Positions 17,425 to 26,583 are shown, counted from the first letter of the stretch. The stretch: 64,000 bases of DNA from Thiomicrorhabdus indica (GCF_004293625.1 NZ_CP033040.1:2557001-2621000); one strand, 5' to 3'. A program made the numbers and translations. The notes: generated by a model from the sequence alone, not told the origin.

Positions 17425-17443
17425 ATTAATGATAATAATTTTT
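17425..17443 (-). promoter_or_regulatory. Candidate Fur box of the CirA-like receptor
   Basis: ATTAATGATAATAATTTTT matches the 19-bp Fur consensus (three inverted GATAAT hexamers) at 14 of 19 positions and lies 29-47 bp upstream of the receptor start codon. Confidence 0.65.
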
Positions 17444-17845
17444 ATTTATATTAAATAGTAAATAAGAATCACAATCAATAGCAATATTAAAAATATTTAG
17501 ATATCCATAAAAATATTTAAATCTCTACCGGCCGGTAAACAATAGGTTTTATAAATTGACGAGCAACTTACTTGCTAAAAGAAATGGAAACTTGGAATGG
17601 TGCGTGGAAAATCGATCAAATGAACTTCACACCGATCACACCTAGATTGGGAATTAAGTCAAACTCACCTTTTTCAAGTAACCCTCAAAGACAGGAAATG
17701 TAAGCACCGTAACAGAGTTTTGTCTCGAGTAATTTGAAGAACTCCTACTCTGGAAATCCGCCCATCTTAGAAAAAAAGAGGGCAGAATTGAAACTTAAGG
17801 AAACCCTATCAACATCATGATTTTATATTTAGGGAAAGGTCAACT
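17444..17845. other. Intergenic stretch without a recognised gene
   Basis: Holds the upstream part of the receptor promoter, one palindrome copy (17527-17536) and about 300 bp downstream of the histidine kinase gene. Short frames on both strands are interrupted by stops. No RNA or conserved structure was recognised. Confidence 0.4.
17527..17536. repeat. ACCGGCCGGT palindrome, intergenic copy
   Basis: Perfect copy, flanked T...A, about 130 bp upstream of the CirA-like receptor start. Confidence 0.9.
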
Positions 17846-19231
17846 CTAACAGTCCATAACCCTGTAATTACTGGACTCATTAGTGCTACTGTTGGCCTCA
17901 AAGCGCACACAAGCTTCAAAACAGCGCTCGGTTTGTTTGAGCTGAAAATCCCAACCCATGCGTTGACAAATGCGCTCTACGATAATTAACCCGTAGCCAT
18001 AGCCACGAGGTGGCTGATGTTCGGATTTTTGTTGGTAGGGATTTGCAATACACAGTCTACAAGCGCTCCAACTGACCTTGATATCCTGTTGCGAATAACT
18101 GGCGGCGTTTTTGAGTAGGTTGCGCACAACGATGACAATAAAACTACTCGGTGCCAAAATGTTGTGACAAATCATTTGGGTCTGGCCATTTGGCAAATGA
18201 AGCTCGGGGTTTGGGAATACTTTGGTTTCATTAAGTTTCGGTTGCATGGACACCGGGATATTGGGAAACCATTGTTTGAGCCATTGATATTCTTGAGTGA
18301 GAATTGTATGTAAATCGTTTTCTTGATAGTGCGATGGATCGATTTGATCTTTTCCTAACAGCAAAAAAGTATCGGTTAACAAGGCAATCTCATCACAGCT
18401 TTCGATAATGCGTCGCCGTGCTTTTAACGCACGTGTATCTTCTTGTTTAAGCCGGTTGAGCAGTTCTGCCGAACCCCGAAGTACCATTAAAGGGGTGCGA
18501 ATTTCATGAGCACTAAAACGACTGAACTCTTGTTCTCGTTGAAAAAATCCTCGAATTTTCTGCTTGCTGTTTAACAGAGCGTATTCGATGGCTTGAAACT
18601 CTTCGAACTGAGTGGTGACTGGAAAATCAGGTGAGTCAGGACGGATATATGGGATTTTCGCTAACACTTGTTGAATTGGGCGCATAATTTGCCGAAAGGT
18701 CACATAAGCATAGCCGACCAAAATAATAAACATGACAATGCCAAGTATGAGGACCCATTGCAGTAACTGTGCTTCGTAACTGTCTAGGTAATCGTCGGCA
18801 TTGTCCTTAAAAACCAAATAGAACAATCCGTCTTGTTGTGGAAGAGAACGCACTAAAAAATGCTTATCCTCTGGGCCTAGTTGATGTTCATAAAATCCTG
18901 GCGTTTGATAACTACTCAGCCAATTGGGGAGCGTATCACCACTAAAAAAGAGATCAAATTTATAGGGATTGGGTGCTGTTAAGTTAGTCTCAGAACTAAA
19001 AAAATTTTGTTCATAGAGGTTGGCTTCAGCATCTAACCAGTGATGTAGGCTAATCACTTCAATTTGATCTTCAGCCTCGATCACCAGCCAAACAAACAAG
19101 CTAGAAAACAGCAGAATCATCAAGCTATTGATCCACAATAGCCGATTGACGAGTTTCTTGGGGGCTTGCTTGGAGAGTTGTTGTTTGGGAGCTTGCTTGG
19201 GTTGCATTTTAATGGGTTGCCTTTTAATCAT
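17846..19231 (-). CDS. Sensor histidine kinase (QseC-like)
   Basis: A membrane sensor kinase of 461 aa, partner of the adjacent OmpR-type regulator. Two membrane segments (about residues 30-52 and 155-178) flank a periplasmic sensor region of about 100 residues. The phospho-acceptor is H242 in FSAHEIRTPL. The C-terminal ATPase domain has the N-box VRNLLKNAASYS and a G-box GYGYGLIIVERI. The start at 19231 was chosen because it overlaps the regulator gene by 8 bases (ATGATTAA), typical of coupling; the frame continues upstream inside the regulator gene. Gene order ygiW-like, regulator, kinase matches ygiW-qseBC operons. The signal is unknown. Confidence 0.88.
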   Translation of the reverse strand: MIKRQPIKMQPKQAPKQQLSKQAPKKLVNRLLWINSLMILLFSSLFVWLVIEAEDQIEVISLHHWLDAEANLYEQNFFSSETNLTAPNPYKFDLFFSGDTLPNWLSSYQTPGFYEHQLGPEDKHFLVRSLPQQDGLFYLVFKDNADDYLDSYEAQLLQWVLILGIVMFIILVGYAYVTFRQIMRPIQQVLAKIPYIRPDSPDFPVTTQFEEFQAIEYALLNSKQKIRGFFQREQEFSRFSAHEIRTPLMVLRGSAELLNRLKQEDTRALKARRRIIESCDEIALLTDTFLLLGKDQIDPSHYQENDLHTILTQEYQWLKQWFPNIPVSMQPKLNETKVFPNPELHLPNGQTQMICHNILAPSSFIVIVVRNLLKNAASYSQQDIKVSWSACRLCIANPYQQKSEHQPPRGYGYGLIIVERICQRMGWDFQLKQTERCFEACVRFEANSSTNESSNYRVMDC

Positions 19232-19913
19232 GTGGTTGAGTTGTTGGCACCAGACAAAAGCCTTGAGAATGCACGGTTTTGAGCAATGAGCCATTGGCGT
19301 CACTCAGTGCGGTGCGAATGGCGTACAGATGGCTGCGCAGGGCGTCACTTTTCGGGGGTTCATCCCCCCAAAGATACTCAATAAGCTCGGATCGGGTGAC
19401 GACATTCGGCGCTTTTTGCAGCAGTTTTTCAACAATTTTTAGCTGCTTTGGGGCAAGTTTCACCGGCCGGTCTTTCCAAAATAGTGCGAGCGGATTGCGC
19501 TCTAGGCGCAGGTCATGGAACTGCAAAGAGTTATCGGCTTTATGGGCTCCACGTTTGAGCAGTGCGGAGAGTCGTAACTGTAATTCCTCAAGCGCAAAAG
19601 GCTTGACCAAATAATCGTCACCTCCGGCTTGAAACGCACGTGTCTTGTCTTCAAGAGAATCTTTCGCAGTTAAAAACAACACTGGCCCTTGCCAATCAAG
19701 TTGTTGTCTCAACTGGCTGACAAATGCAATGCCATCGAGTTTGGGCATCATAATGTCGACAATCATAATGTCGTAAGTGTTTTGGCTGCAAAAGGTAAAA
19801 GCCGCTTCGCCATGATAGGCGCAATCAATTTGGTAGTCGTCGAGTTCTAGATAATCGACTAAGGTGCCCATGATTTGCACATTGTCTTCAACAATCAGTA
19901 ATTTTATCGACAT
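19224..19913 (-). CDS. OmpR/QseB-family response regulator
   Basis: A DNA-binding response regulator of 229 aa. The receiver domain holds the acidic pocket VEDN and the phosphorylation site D53 (VDIMMPKLDG), with the conserved K in FLTAKDS. The C-terminal winged helix (about 130-225) is of the OmpR/PhoB class. It sits between the YgiW-like gene (12 bp gap) and the kinase (8-bp overlap). Likely targets include its own operon and the divergent DUF5666 lipoprotein gene, which is an inference from position. A palindrome copy encodes the DRPV stretch. Confidence 0.92.
   Translation of the reverse strand: MSIKLLIVEDNVQIMGTLVDYLELDDYQIDCAYHGEAAFTFCSQNTYDIMIVDIMMPKLDGIAFVSQLRQQLDWQGPVLFLTAKDSLEDKTRAFQAGGDDYLVKPFALEELQLRLSALLKRGAHKADNSLQFHDLRLERNPLALFWKDRPVKLAPKQLKIVEKLLQKAPNVVTRSELIEYLWGDEPPKSDALRSHLYAIRTALSDANGSLLKTVHSQGFCLVPTTQPHD
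19462..19471. repeat. ACCGGCCGGT palindrome, coding copy in the response regulator
   Basis: Perfect copy read on the minus strand as GAC-CGG-CCG-GTG (DRPV), between receiver and winged-helix domains. Confidence 0.9.
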
Positions 19914-19925
19914 TCGATCACCTTT

Positions 19926-20300
19926 TTATGGAATAGGGACAATGGAAATCGAATCCACTTCGATTTCAGGGTCTTCAAAATAATCTTTGTCGATTTTGCC
20001 ATGAATTTCGATCAGGGTTTTTTCATCAAATGGCTCCCGAGGAAAGGCGTGATTATCAATCTCGACGCGAATGGTATTTTGGCCATCTGAAAAAGTGTAA
20101 TCTTCATGGGTGATTTTATGAATTAAATAGCCTTTGAGCATCACCGCTTGGTTATCGACTGGGTCATCCAGAATGGTTTTGAGATCGGTGAGTGCATTGA
20201 GCACGGGGCCTTTATATTGCGCATTGGCGGTGAATGCGAATAGGCTAGTGAACAGGCCTGTGGCCAAAAACATGCCTATCAATGGGTTGCGTTTTTTCAT
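19926..20300 (-). CDS. YgiW/YdeI-family OB-fold stress protein
   Basis: A small periplasmic protein of 124 aa with a clear signal peptide (cut near TANAQ) and the bacterial OB-fold (BOF) domain. Visible family features are a YKGP start, GYLIHKITHEDYTFSD and the final EVDSISIV strand. YgiW/VisP and YdeI are linked to stress and antimicrobial-peptide tolerance in enterobacteria. It is the first gene of the operon with the two-component pair, as in ygiW-qseBC, so it may be an accessory or output of that sensor. Confidence 0.88.
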   Translation of the reverse strand: MKKRNPLIGMFLATGLFTSLFAFTANAQYKGPVLNALTDLKTILDDPVDNQAVMLKGYLIHKITHEDYTFSDGQNTIRVEIDNHAFPREPFDEKTLIEIHGKIDKDYFEDPEIEVDSISIVPIP

Positions 20301-20645
20301 GCCTTATCCTCCAAAGTGATGAGTCAGTGATTAGTCGTTGTTTGCCATATTGAGTTTAGCGAAACGGGTGTGAATTAAATGTGAACATTGTGCACAACCA
20401 AGAGCACAGTACCTGTAGTGCAGCAGTTCAATAGGCCTTCAGTCCTGCAACTTTTAAAACTCTAAACCTCTGAAGTTCTGAAACTCTAAAACGCCAAAAA
20501 CTTAAAAACCTGCAAGCATTGCAAATCGGCATAGCTGTAAGCAGGCCTTCACAAATTATTCACAGACCGGCCGGTAAGATTTACTCAACTTAGTTTGTTT
20601 TTTAACCTTTTTCTTACTCAAGTCTTATTCAAGGAGTTTTTATAT
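20301..20645. other. Divergent control region between the YgiW/two-component operon and the DUF5666 gene
   Basis: Contains no gene. It should carry both promoters; a palindrome copy lies at 20566-20575, about 70 bp before the DUF5666 start. Loosely repeated ACTCTAAA-type words occur near 20457-20510 but do not form clean repeats. Confidence 0.4.
20566..20575. repeat. ACCGGCCGGT palindrome, intergenic copy
   Basis: Perfect copy in the divergent promoter region, 70 bp upstream of the DUF5666 lipoprotein start. Confidence 0.9.
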
Positions 20646-22013
20646 ATGAAACGGTCTACGTATTATTTTGCTTTTGCCGGTAAAAAACCACTCATGTTGG
20701 TGTTGTCTGCTCTGTTTGCCAGCTCTTTATCGGGTTGTGGCTCAGGAGGAACAACTGAAGATCCTAGTCAACCAATTCAGCCAATTAACCCAGTGGTTTC
20801 AAAGCAGGTGATTGGCACCATTCAAACGGTGGATACCCAGGCCAATCAAATCACCATCAACCAAACCACTTACCCGCTAGAAGGGGTTGAGGTGAGTTAT
20901 CAAACCCAAAGCTTAGATGCGAGTGCTTTAGCCTTTGGCATGCCAGTCATTTTCGACACTCAAAGCAATAAACTTCAACTAAATCCTAATATTTCTGGGA
21001 TGGTGCAAAATTTACAAAAAGGTAGCAATGCGGTCACATTTACCGTCAATCAAATCAATTTGACGGCCTCACAGGATATGCTGAGCAGTCTGATGGATAT
21101 TGAAAATGGCGATACGGTGTTAGTGCACTTCACCCCACAGGTGAATGGCAGCAATCATGTGGAATCTTTGATTGAAATTGAATCAGAAGGGTTTAATGGA
21201 TATGAAATTGAAGGGCTAATTACAGCCGTTGACCTAGTGAAAAAACAATTAATTTTAGGAAACACCCCGGTGAATTATCGCACTGCCACAGTTGAAGATG
21301 GGGGCATCGCTGCAGGTCGTTTTGCTGAGATTTTTGGAAATTTTGCTGCCAATGGTTCAGGTGTGTTTCAGGCTCAAACCATTGACATCGAAACCACCGA
21401 AACCCTGGCCGACAGTGTTGAATTTGAAGGTACCATTAGCTGGGTCAACCAAGAGCAAACCTTGTTTGAACTTAATTCACGCTACCAAATCGCAGTCAAT
21501 GCCAATACTCGGTTTGAAGATGGCAATGCATCGAATTTACTGGTCGGGCAAGTTGTGGAGGTCGATACTCAATTACAACAGGACGTTCGAGTGGCCACCG
21601 AGGTCGATTTTGAAACCACATTCATCACTGATCCAGATTCAGCAAAAACGCAAACCAATACTGCGTTTCAAGTGCAAGGTGTGATGTCTTATACAAACAG
21701 TCGTTTAACCTTTAATGGCTTTGAATTTGTGGTAGAGCCGACCACGCAGTTGGATGATGGTCTGACTTTACAAACCCTGAATAATCAAAATTTGCAGTTA
21801 GAAGGGGTTGAGCGAGCCAAGATTTATTATGTTCGAGAAATTGAGAAAGCCGACAATGATTTTGAAATCGAGCTTGAAGGAATCGTGCAAAATGGCATGT
21901 TGTGGGGGTATTCGAGCAATGATCAATCATTGAATGCTTTTGAGGGGCAAACCGTCGAGCTGGAATGCCGGTTAGAAAGCGTCAATCAAGTATCGCTGTG
22001 TCAACGAGATTAA
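20646..22013 (+). CDS. DUF5666-type repeat lipoprotein
   Basis: A 455-aa exported lipoprotein. The lipobox LSGC is at the end of a hydrophobic signal (residues about 15-32). The mature part consists of several beta-rich units, each with patterns like GTIQTVDTQANQITINQTTYPL, typical of tandem DUF5666 domains (OB-like folds of unknown function). The start at 20646 follows AAGGAG with good spacing; the frame remains open a little upstream. It is divergent from the YgiW/two-component operon. OB-fold proteins are thus encoded on both sides of the shared control region. No enzymatic role is known to me. Confidence 0.8.
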   Translation: MKRSTYYFAFAGKKPLMLVLSALFASSLSGCGSGGTTEDPSQPIQPINPVVSKQVIGTIQTVDTQANQITINQTTYPLEGVEVSYQTQSLDASALAFGMPVIFDTQSNKLQLNPNISGMVQNLQKGSNAVTFTVNQINLTASQDMLSSLMDIENGDTVLVHFTPQVNGSNHVESLIEIESEGFNGYEIEGLITAVDLVKKQLILGNTPVNYRTATVEDGGIAAGRFAEIFGNFAANGSGVFQAQTIDIETTETLADSVEFEGTISWVNQEQTLFELNSRYQIAVNANTRFEDGNASNLLVGQVVEVDTQLQQDVRVATEVDFETTFITDPDSAKTQTNTAFQVQGVMSYTNSRLTFNGFEFVVEPTTQLDDGLTLQTLNNQNLQLEGVERAKIYYVREIEKADNDFEIELEGIVQNGMLWGYSSNDQSLNAFEGQTVELECRLESVNQVSLCQRD

Positions 22014-22095
22014 ATGACCTCAGAAAAGAAAAAGGTCAAGTGGAAAGCATTGCTTAGTCATTTAACAAACACATAAAAAAAGCGTTACAGAAAAC

Positions 22096-22386
22096 TTAGC
22101 TAGGCTGAATCAACTGTTGTTTTTTTGCTTTGGAAAGTTGTTTAATCGCATATTCACGCTGACTAGCCGTTTGGCGATTCGTTGCAAATTCTTGGTAAAC
22201 AATGTGGCAAGGTCGGCGAGATTGGGTATATTTTGCACCGCCCTTAATTTCGCCATTATGCTGGCGAAGACGTTTCTCAAGGTTATTGGTGATGCCGCAA
22301 TAGAATGAGTTATCTGCGCAACGCAAAAGATAAACAACCCATTCAGATTGAATAACTGAACATGGTTTAGGAACAGTAGAACTCAT
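22096..22386 (-). CDS. GIY-YIG nuclease superfamily protein (YhbQ-like)
   Basis: A 96-aa single-domain protein. VVYLLRC and FYCGITNN form the GIY-YIG-type core; R (in LEKRLRQHN) and a C-terminal basic helix follow, as in YhbQ/UPF0213 proteins. The family contains stand-alone predicted endonucleases with a suggested role in DNA repair, but most have no proven substrate. The ATG at 22386 is used; the upstream TTG has no support. No clear ribosome site is visible. Confidence 0.88.
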   Translation of the reverse strand: MSSTVPKPCSVIQSEWVVYLLRCADNSFYCGITNNLEKRLRQHNGEIKGGAKYTQSRRPCHIVYQEFATNRQTASQREYAIKQLSKAKKQQLIQPS

Positions 22387-22446
22387 CAAAATCAGTTAAT
22401 GAAAATTATAAAAATCGTCCGTCTTCTAAATGGAGACGGAACCCAT

Positions 22447-23802
22447 TTAGAACTCATAACGATTCTTACCATTATGCTTAGCTTCATAAAGCTTTTCATC
22501 AGCAATCTTAATCGTATGTTCAAAATCAGGATGCCCATCAAACTCTGCAATGCCAATGGATGCCGTTACCTTAATTTGGCGATTATTTTCTAACTGGATA
22601 TCAATGGCTCGAATTTTATTTAAAAGTTTATCAGCCGCAAGCGTTGCGTTCCCTAGACTGGTTTCCGGCATAAGAATCAAAAACTCTTCTCCACCATAAC
22701 GAAACGCATAATCGGTCACTCGAAGTGATAATTTCAATGCCTGTCCAACATATTGAAGAACGCGATCCCCTGCTTGATGTCCGTGAATGTCGTTAATTTG
22801 TTTAAAATTATCAATATCAATCATCAGAATACTAAAAGGGTTACCGGTTTTTTTAGCCAATTGAGATTCATTCTGCAAAATAGGTGACATGAATCGACGC
22901 TCAATTAAACTCGTCAAAATGTCTTCTTTAGTCGCTTTATCTAGGTGTTTATCGGCAATGTGGCTCAGCATCCAACCAATTTCACTGGCTAAAGCGTTAA
23001 TTTTTTTAATCAAGTCTTGACGATTTCCGTTCTTATCTTGAATCGCACTCAATTCAACTTGAAGCTCGCCCAAATTCATTTGTATGGTTGAAATTGATTT
23101 TTGATCCGTGCAAATTAATCCTAGCTTATGACGTATCCACAACGAAAATTCTTGATGCTCAATATCCCACAACCGGCCATCACCGGATAATTGATCGGCC
23201 ATAAACTGAGTCATCCAACCAAAAAGCGACCCTTTTACCCTTTCGATTTCAATGGCCAATTCATGAGCTGAAGTTCGATTGCGGAACTCCTGTGCAGAAC
23301 GTTGGTTTTCAACATGCCCTTCTAAAAAAGACTCATTAATCAAATTTAAACTCGCGTCCATTAGCTGGCTAATCAAAATCACCAGAGGGACTTTTTGTTC
23401 GACGCAAATGTCCTTGTCTTCTTGGATAGCATCAAAAAAGGTATGTTTAATAATAGTCATTGCGCTATTTACTAACTGCATGGGCACATCAATACGCGCA
23501 TGAACATCACCAATCTGACGCTGTTTATTGACTAAATCGACGGAGTCTTCTTTAGAAGTTTTAGGACTCAAGGTCTGTAACAGCCAGATTTTCAGCTCTT
23601 TTTGCAGGTGATTTTCAACGAGCTCATTCGTAAAAAAATGCTGGGTCGATGGGTCATTAAGTAGCACCTGATAGAACGCCTGAACCGAAGTTTCAATGAC
23701 TTTCTCAATAAACAACTGATGATCTTCTAAAACTTGATTATTTTCCGGAGTATAGATTTGGCTAATAAAGTAAGTTTTAAGTGGCTGTGTTTTTTGAAGC
23801 AT
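22447..23802 (-). CDS. Globin-coupled diguanylate cyclase (DosC-like heme oxygen sensor)
   Basis: Makes cyclic-di-GMP. The C-terminal GGDEF domain has an intact active site GGEEF (370-374) and an inhibitory RxxD site RVTD (361-364), five residues upstream. The N-terminal ~150 residues look like the sensor globin of DosC/YddV: a heme-pocket FY at 43-44 and the proximal histidine H101 in GDVHARIDVP, matching the DosC VHARIGIP pattern. A helical linker domain with ILSWE-like SLFGWMTQ joins them. Oxygen-controlled cyclase activity is therefore likely. The ATG follows AGGAAAG. It is a single gene. Confidence 0.88.
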   Translation of the reverse strand: MLQKTQPLKTYFISQIYTPENNQVLEDHQLFIEKVIETSVQAFYQVLLNDPSTQHFFTNELVENHLQKELKIWLLQTLSPKTSKEDSVDLVNKQRQIGDVHARIDVPMQLVNSAMTIIKHTFFDAIQEDKDICVEQKVPLVILISQLMDASLNLINESFLEGHVENQRSAQEFRNRTSAHELAIEIERVKGSLFGWMTQFMADQLSGDGRLWDIEHQEFSLWIRHKLGLICTDQKSISTIQMNLGELQVELSAIQDKNGNRQDLIKKINALASEIGWMLSHIADKHLDKATKEDILTSLIERRFMSPILQNESQLAKKTGNPFSILMIDIDNFKQINDIHGHQAGDRVLQYVGQALKLSLRVTDYAFRYGGEEFLILMPETSLGNATLAADKLLNKIRAIDIQLENNRQIKVTASIGIAEFDGHPDFEHTIKIADEKLYEAKHNGKNRYEF

Positions 23803-23863
23803 TGTGTCTTTCCTAATGAACCAAAATCTATGAGTAATCGAAAAAATCGCTCAACTTTTTAAG

Positions 23864-24358
23864 TTAACGTTGTGTATTTGAGGTACGCACCCAGTGACCA
23901 GATTTGCCACCTTTTTTCTCAAGTAATTGCACTTGGTCAATTACCATTCCCTTGTCTACGGCTTTACACATGTCATACAACGTTAATGCCGCAGCAGACG
24001 CGGCAGTCAGAGCTTCCATTTCCACGCCTGTTTGTCCAACCAGTTTGCAAATAGCAACAATTTCTACCGATGAATTTTCAAAATTTGGTGTCAGTTCGAC
24101 TTTGACTGAAGTGAGAAGTAAAGGATGGCACATTGGAATAATATCCGGTGTACGTTTTGCCGCCATAATGCCTGCAATACGCGCTGTCGCAAGGACATCG
24201 CCCTTTTTATGCTTGCCTTCTGCAATCATGGTTAAGGTTTCCGGTAACATATTGATCACGGCCATTGCTCGGGCTTCACGTTGGGTATGTTCCTTGTCAC
24301 CCACATCAACCATTCGCGCCTGACCTTTCTCATCTAAATGTGTTAATTCATTTGCCAT
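23864..24358 (-). CDS. moaC: Cyclic pyranopterin monophosphate synthase MoaC
   Basis: Second step of molybdenum cofactor synthesis: converts the MoaA product (3',8-cyclo-GTP) into cyclic pyranopterin monophosphate. The 164-aa sequence has the family motifs [15 protein letters not shown] and [28 protein letters not shown], which holds catalytic residues of the loop region. Length is normal. It lies alone, without moaA, D, E or B nearby. The AGGAGAAAGG upstream is rather far (13 bases) from the ATG. Confidence 0.96.
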   Translation of the reverse strand: MANELTHLDEKGQARMVDVGDKEHTQREARAMAVINMLPETLTMIAEGKHKKGDVLATARIAGIMAAKRTPDIIPMCHPLLLTSVKVELTPNFENSSVEIVAICKLVGQTGVEMEALTAASAAALTLYDMCKAVDKGMVIDQVQLLEKKGGKSGHWVRTSNTQR

Positions 24359-24479
24359 GTGTTATTCAACCTTTCTCCTAAATTTTAGTGGTGCATAGTT
24401 TACCCCATTCAACCGCACACTTTACAAACTCTAACGCCAACAACAATGAAAGCTATTGGTTGAAATAACGCATTTATTT

Positions 24480-24489
24480 ACCGGCCGGT
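24480..24489. repeat. ACCGGCCGGT palindrome, intergenic copy
   Basis: Perfect copy, flanked T...A, just downstream of the MetR-like gene. Confidence 0.9.
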
Positions 24490-24505
24490 AACTTATTTCG
24501 ACAAC

Positions 24506-25396
24506 CTATAACTCCATGCGCTCAGCAATTAAATTAATCATGTCTTGCATATAGGCTTGCTTAGTTAATGCTTTGGGCGTTGCCGCATACAGCTTGCTCC
24601 AGAGCCCACTCTCACTCAATGAACGCGTTGGCAAATGCTGAAAATCCGTCTGCTTTTTCACCAACCACTTTGGCAAAACACAGATTCCACGACCCGCTTC
24701 AACACGTTGCAACATCATAATCGTCAGTTCAGAAAAAGAAATCGCTTCAGGTCGAATCTTAGCCGGATGAAGAAACTGCTTAAACACATCAAGCTTTTCT
24801 TCCGGCACAGGATAGGTAATAAGAGTTAAGTTCGAAAAATCTTTGGGCGTTAAAAATGGTTTCGCGAGTAATGAATGATCTAAAGGCAATACCGCAACCA
24901 GTTCATAACTAAACAGCGCGGTGTAATCAACCCCTTTTAGAGGCTCTGGATCCGAAGTCACCACAAAATCGAGCTTTTGCGATGGGAGTTTTTGTAGTGG
25001 AGGTTCATGAAAACTCGGCACAATATCCAAATCGACACTTGGCCATTGAGTTTGGTAAGGTCTCAATAACGGCAACAACCATTCAAAACACGTGTGGCAA
25101 TCAATGCCAATCCATAAACGCCCAATCTCTCCCTGCTGTAAGGCAACTAATTGGCGTTCCAATTGCTGCATTTGCGGCAAAATGTTTCGCGAACTTTCCA
25201 GAATAAGTTGACCGGCCGGTGTAAATTGCAGTGGATGCGTCTTGCGTTTAAATAATTCGGTTTCTAACTGCGTTTCCAACAATTTAATTTGATGCGATAG
25301 CGCGGATTGCGTCATATTTAATGACTCTGCCGCTTTCACCAAATTCCCTTCCCGACTCAACGCTTCAAGCGTTTTCAGGTGTTTTATCTCTAGCAT
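24506..25396 (-). CDS. LysR-family regulator, MetR-like
   Basis: A LysR-type activator of 296 aa. The N-terminal winged helix-turn-helix (residues 1-60; LVKAAESLNMTQSALSHQIKLLE) and a substrate-binding domain after residue 90 are clear. The sequence around the HTH closely resembles MetR, the homocysteine-responsive activator of methionine genes. It is transcribed away from the mesX-mesD operon, the classic arrangement for a LysR regulator and its target, so it probably activates that operon with homocysteine as co-inducer. A palindrome copy encodes PAG at residues near 60. Confidence 0.88.
   Translation of the reverse strand: MLEIKHLKTLEALSREGNLVKAAESLNMTQSALSHQIKLLETQLETELFKRKTHPLQFTPAGQLILESSRNILPQMQQLERQLVALQQGEIGRLWIGIDCHTCFEWLLPLLRPYQTQWPSVDLDIVPSFHEPPLQKLPSQKLDFVVTSDPEPLKGVDYTALFSYELVAVLPLDHSLLAKPFLTPKDFSNLTLITYPVPEEKLDVFKQFLHPAKIRPEAISFSELTIMMLQRVEAGRGICVLPKWLVKKQTDFQHLPTRSLSESGLWSKLYAATPKALTKQAYMQDMINLIAERMEL
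25211..25220. repeat. ACCGGCCGGT palindrome, coding copy in the MetR-like gene
   Basis: Perfect copy encoding the PAG of FTPAGQ. It is the last perfect copy before a 19-kb gap. Confidence 0.9.
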
Positions 25397-25456
25397 AATA
25401 TCGTGCCTGTCGTATGTTATTCAAAGTTAGCAACTCAAAATCGCGCTAGCCAAACA

Positions 25457-25469
25457 TGAGTTTAATTCA
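25457..25469. promoter_or_regulatory. Candidate MetR operator between the LysR gene and mesX
   Basis: TGAGTTTAATTCA matches the MetR half-site pattern TGAA-N5-TTCA with one mismatch, and lies in the 178-bp divergent region. It extends to a near-palindrome ATGAGTTTAATTCAT. Confidence 0.5.
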
Positions 25470-25574
25470 TATTAAATTGAAATAAAGTCGTTTTTATTCA
25501 TCTAAAGAATTCAGTAACATTCTTAATCATCAAAGAACAGTTAGCAGCTAGACGAATAAGAAGGAATCTTATCC

Positions 25575-26549
25575 ATGAATCAAGATTTTACCTACAGCAT
25601 TAAAAGTATTGTTTTCGATGAGAACTATATTCCATCTGACAACACGCGCATCACCACCAATTTTGCGAACTTAGCCCGTGGCAAGTTTCGTCAGCAAAAT
25701 CTTCGCAACGCCCTCAACATGATTAATAATCGATTTAATGCCATAGCAAATTGGGATAACCCCAAATTGGATCGCTATTCGATTGAACTTGAAATCATTC
25801 ATGTCGACGTTGATGTCGAAGGCAAAGGAGAAACTTTCCCAACCATTGAAATCTTGAAAACTCATATTATCGATCACAAAACCAAGCAACGGATTGAAGG
25901 ATTAGTAGGAAATAACTTCTCATCCTATGTACGTGACTATGATTTCAGCGTTCGCTTGTTCGAGCACAACAAAAATACATCTGAATTTAGCGTGCCAGAA
26001 GATTTTGGTGACCTGCATGGAAAAATGTTTCAAGCGTTTATCCATTCAGAGGCTTATCAACAACACTTTCACAAACCACCCGTGATTTGTCTGAGTGTTT
26101 CTGATAACAAAACTTACCATCGCACCGAAAATAAACACCCCGTTTTGGGCGTGGAATATCACCCAAACGAGTCGTCATTAACAGAGCAGTATTTCAAAAA
26201 GATGGGATTGCAGGTTCGTTACTTTATGCCGCCGAACAGCGTCGCGCCATTAGCGTTCTACTTTTTTGGCGACCTGCTGGCGGATTACACGAATCTGGAA
26301 TTGATTAGCACCATTAGCACCATGGAAACCTTTCAAAAGATTTACCGACCTGAAATTTACAACGCCAATACGGTTGCAGGCGAGTGTTATCAGCCGAGTT
26401 TGAAACACGAAGACCATTCGCTGACTCGCATTGTTTATGACCGTGAAGAGCGCAATCGTTTAGCGATTGAGCAAGGTAAATTTGCCGAGGAAAAATTCAT
26501 CAAACCATATCAAACCGTTCTTGAACAGTGGGCGGCCAATTACGCCTAA
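25575..26549 (+). CDS. mesX: DUF1852 protein MesX, partner of the MesD methionine synthase
   Basis: A 324-aa protein of the DUF1852 family, recognised from its sequence and from the adjoining core methionine synthase. Published genetics (MesD/MesX work in aerobic bacteria) showed that MesD needs this protein and oxygen, but neither methyltetrahydrofolate nor cobalamin; its chemistry is unknown. No signal peptide, membrane segment or familiar nucleotide-binding motif is visible. The N terminus (IKSIVFDENYIPSDNTRITTN) is typical of the family. The ATG follows AAGGAAT at good spacing. It is the first gene of the operon, divergent from the MetR-like regulator, 34 bp before mesD. Confidence 0.85.
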   Translation: MNQDFTYSIKSIVFDENYIPSDNTRITTNFANLARGKFRQQNLRNALNMINNRFNAIANWDNPKLDRYSIELEIIHVDVDVEGKGETFPTIEILKTHIIDHKTKQRIEGLVGNNFSSYVRDYDFSVRLFEHNKNTSEFSVPEDFGDLHGKMFQAFIHSEAYQQHFHKPPVICLSVSDNKTYHRTENKHPVLGVEYHPNESSLTEQYFKKMGLQVRYFMPPNSVAPLAFYFFGDLLADYTNLELISTISTMETFQKIYRPEIYNANTVAGECYQPSLKHEDHSLTRIVYDREERNRLAIEQGKFAEEKFIKPYQTVLEQWAANYA

Positions 26550-26583
26550 AAACTAAAAAAACGAACCAAAGAAAGCTATTTTT

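Noticed and set aside
17580-17845. Possible remnant coding sequence downstream of the histidine kinase gene
   Set aside because: A short minus-strand stretch reads plausibly for fewer than 20 codons before stops; too little to support a pseudogene.
20440-20520. Repeated ACTCTAAA-like words in the divergent control region
   Set aside because: Spacing and sequence are irregular; no consistent unit could be defined.
25397-25574. Possible SAM riboswitch or MetJ box before mesX
   Set aside because: No tandem AGACGTCT-type sites and no SAM-riboswitch core were seen; a MetR-type operator fits better.
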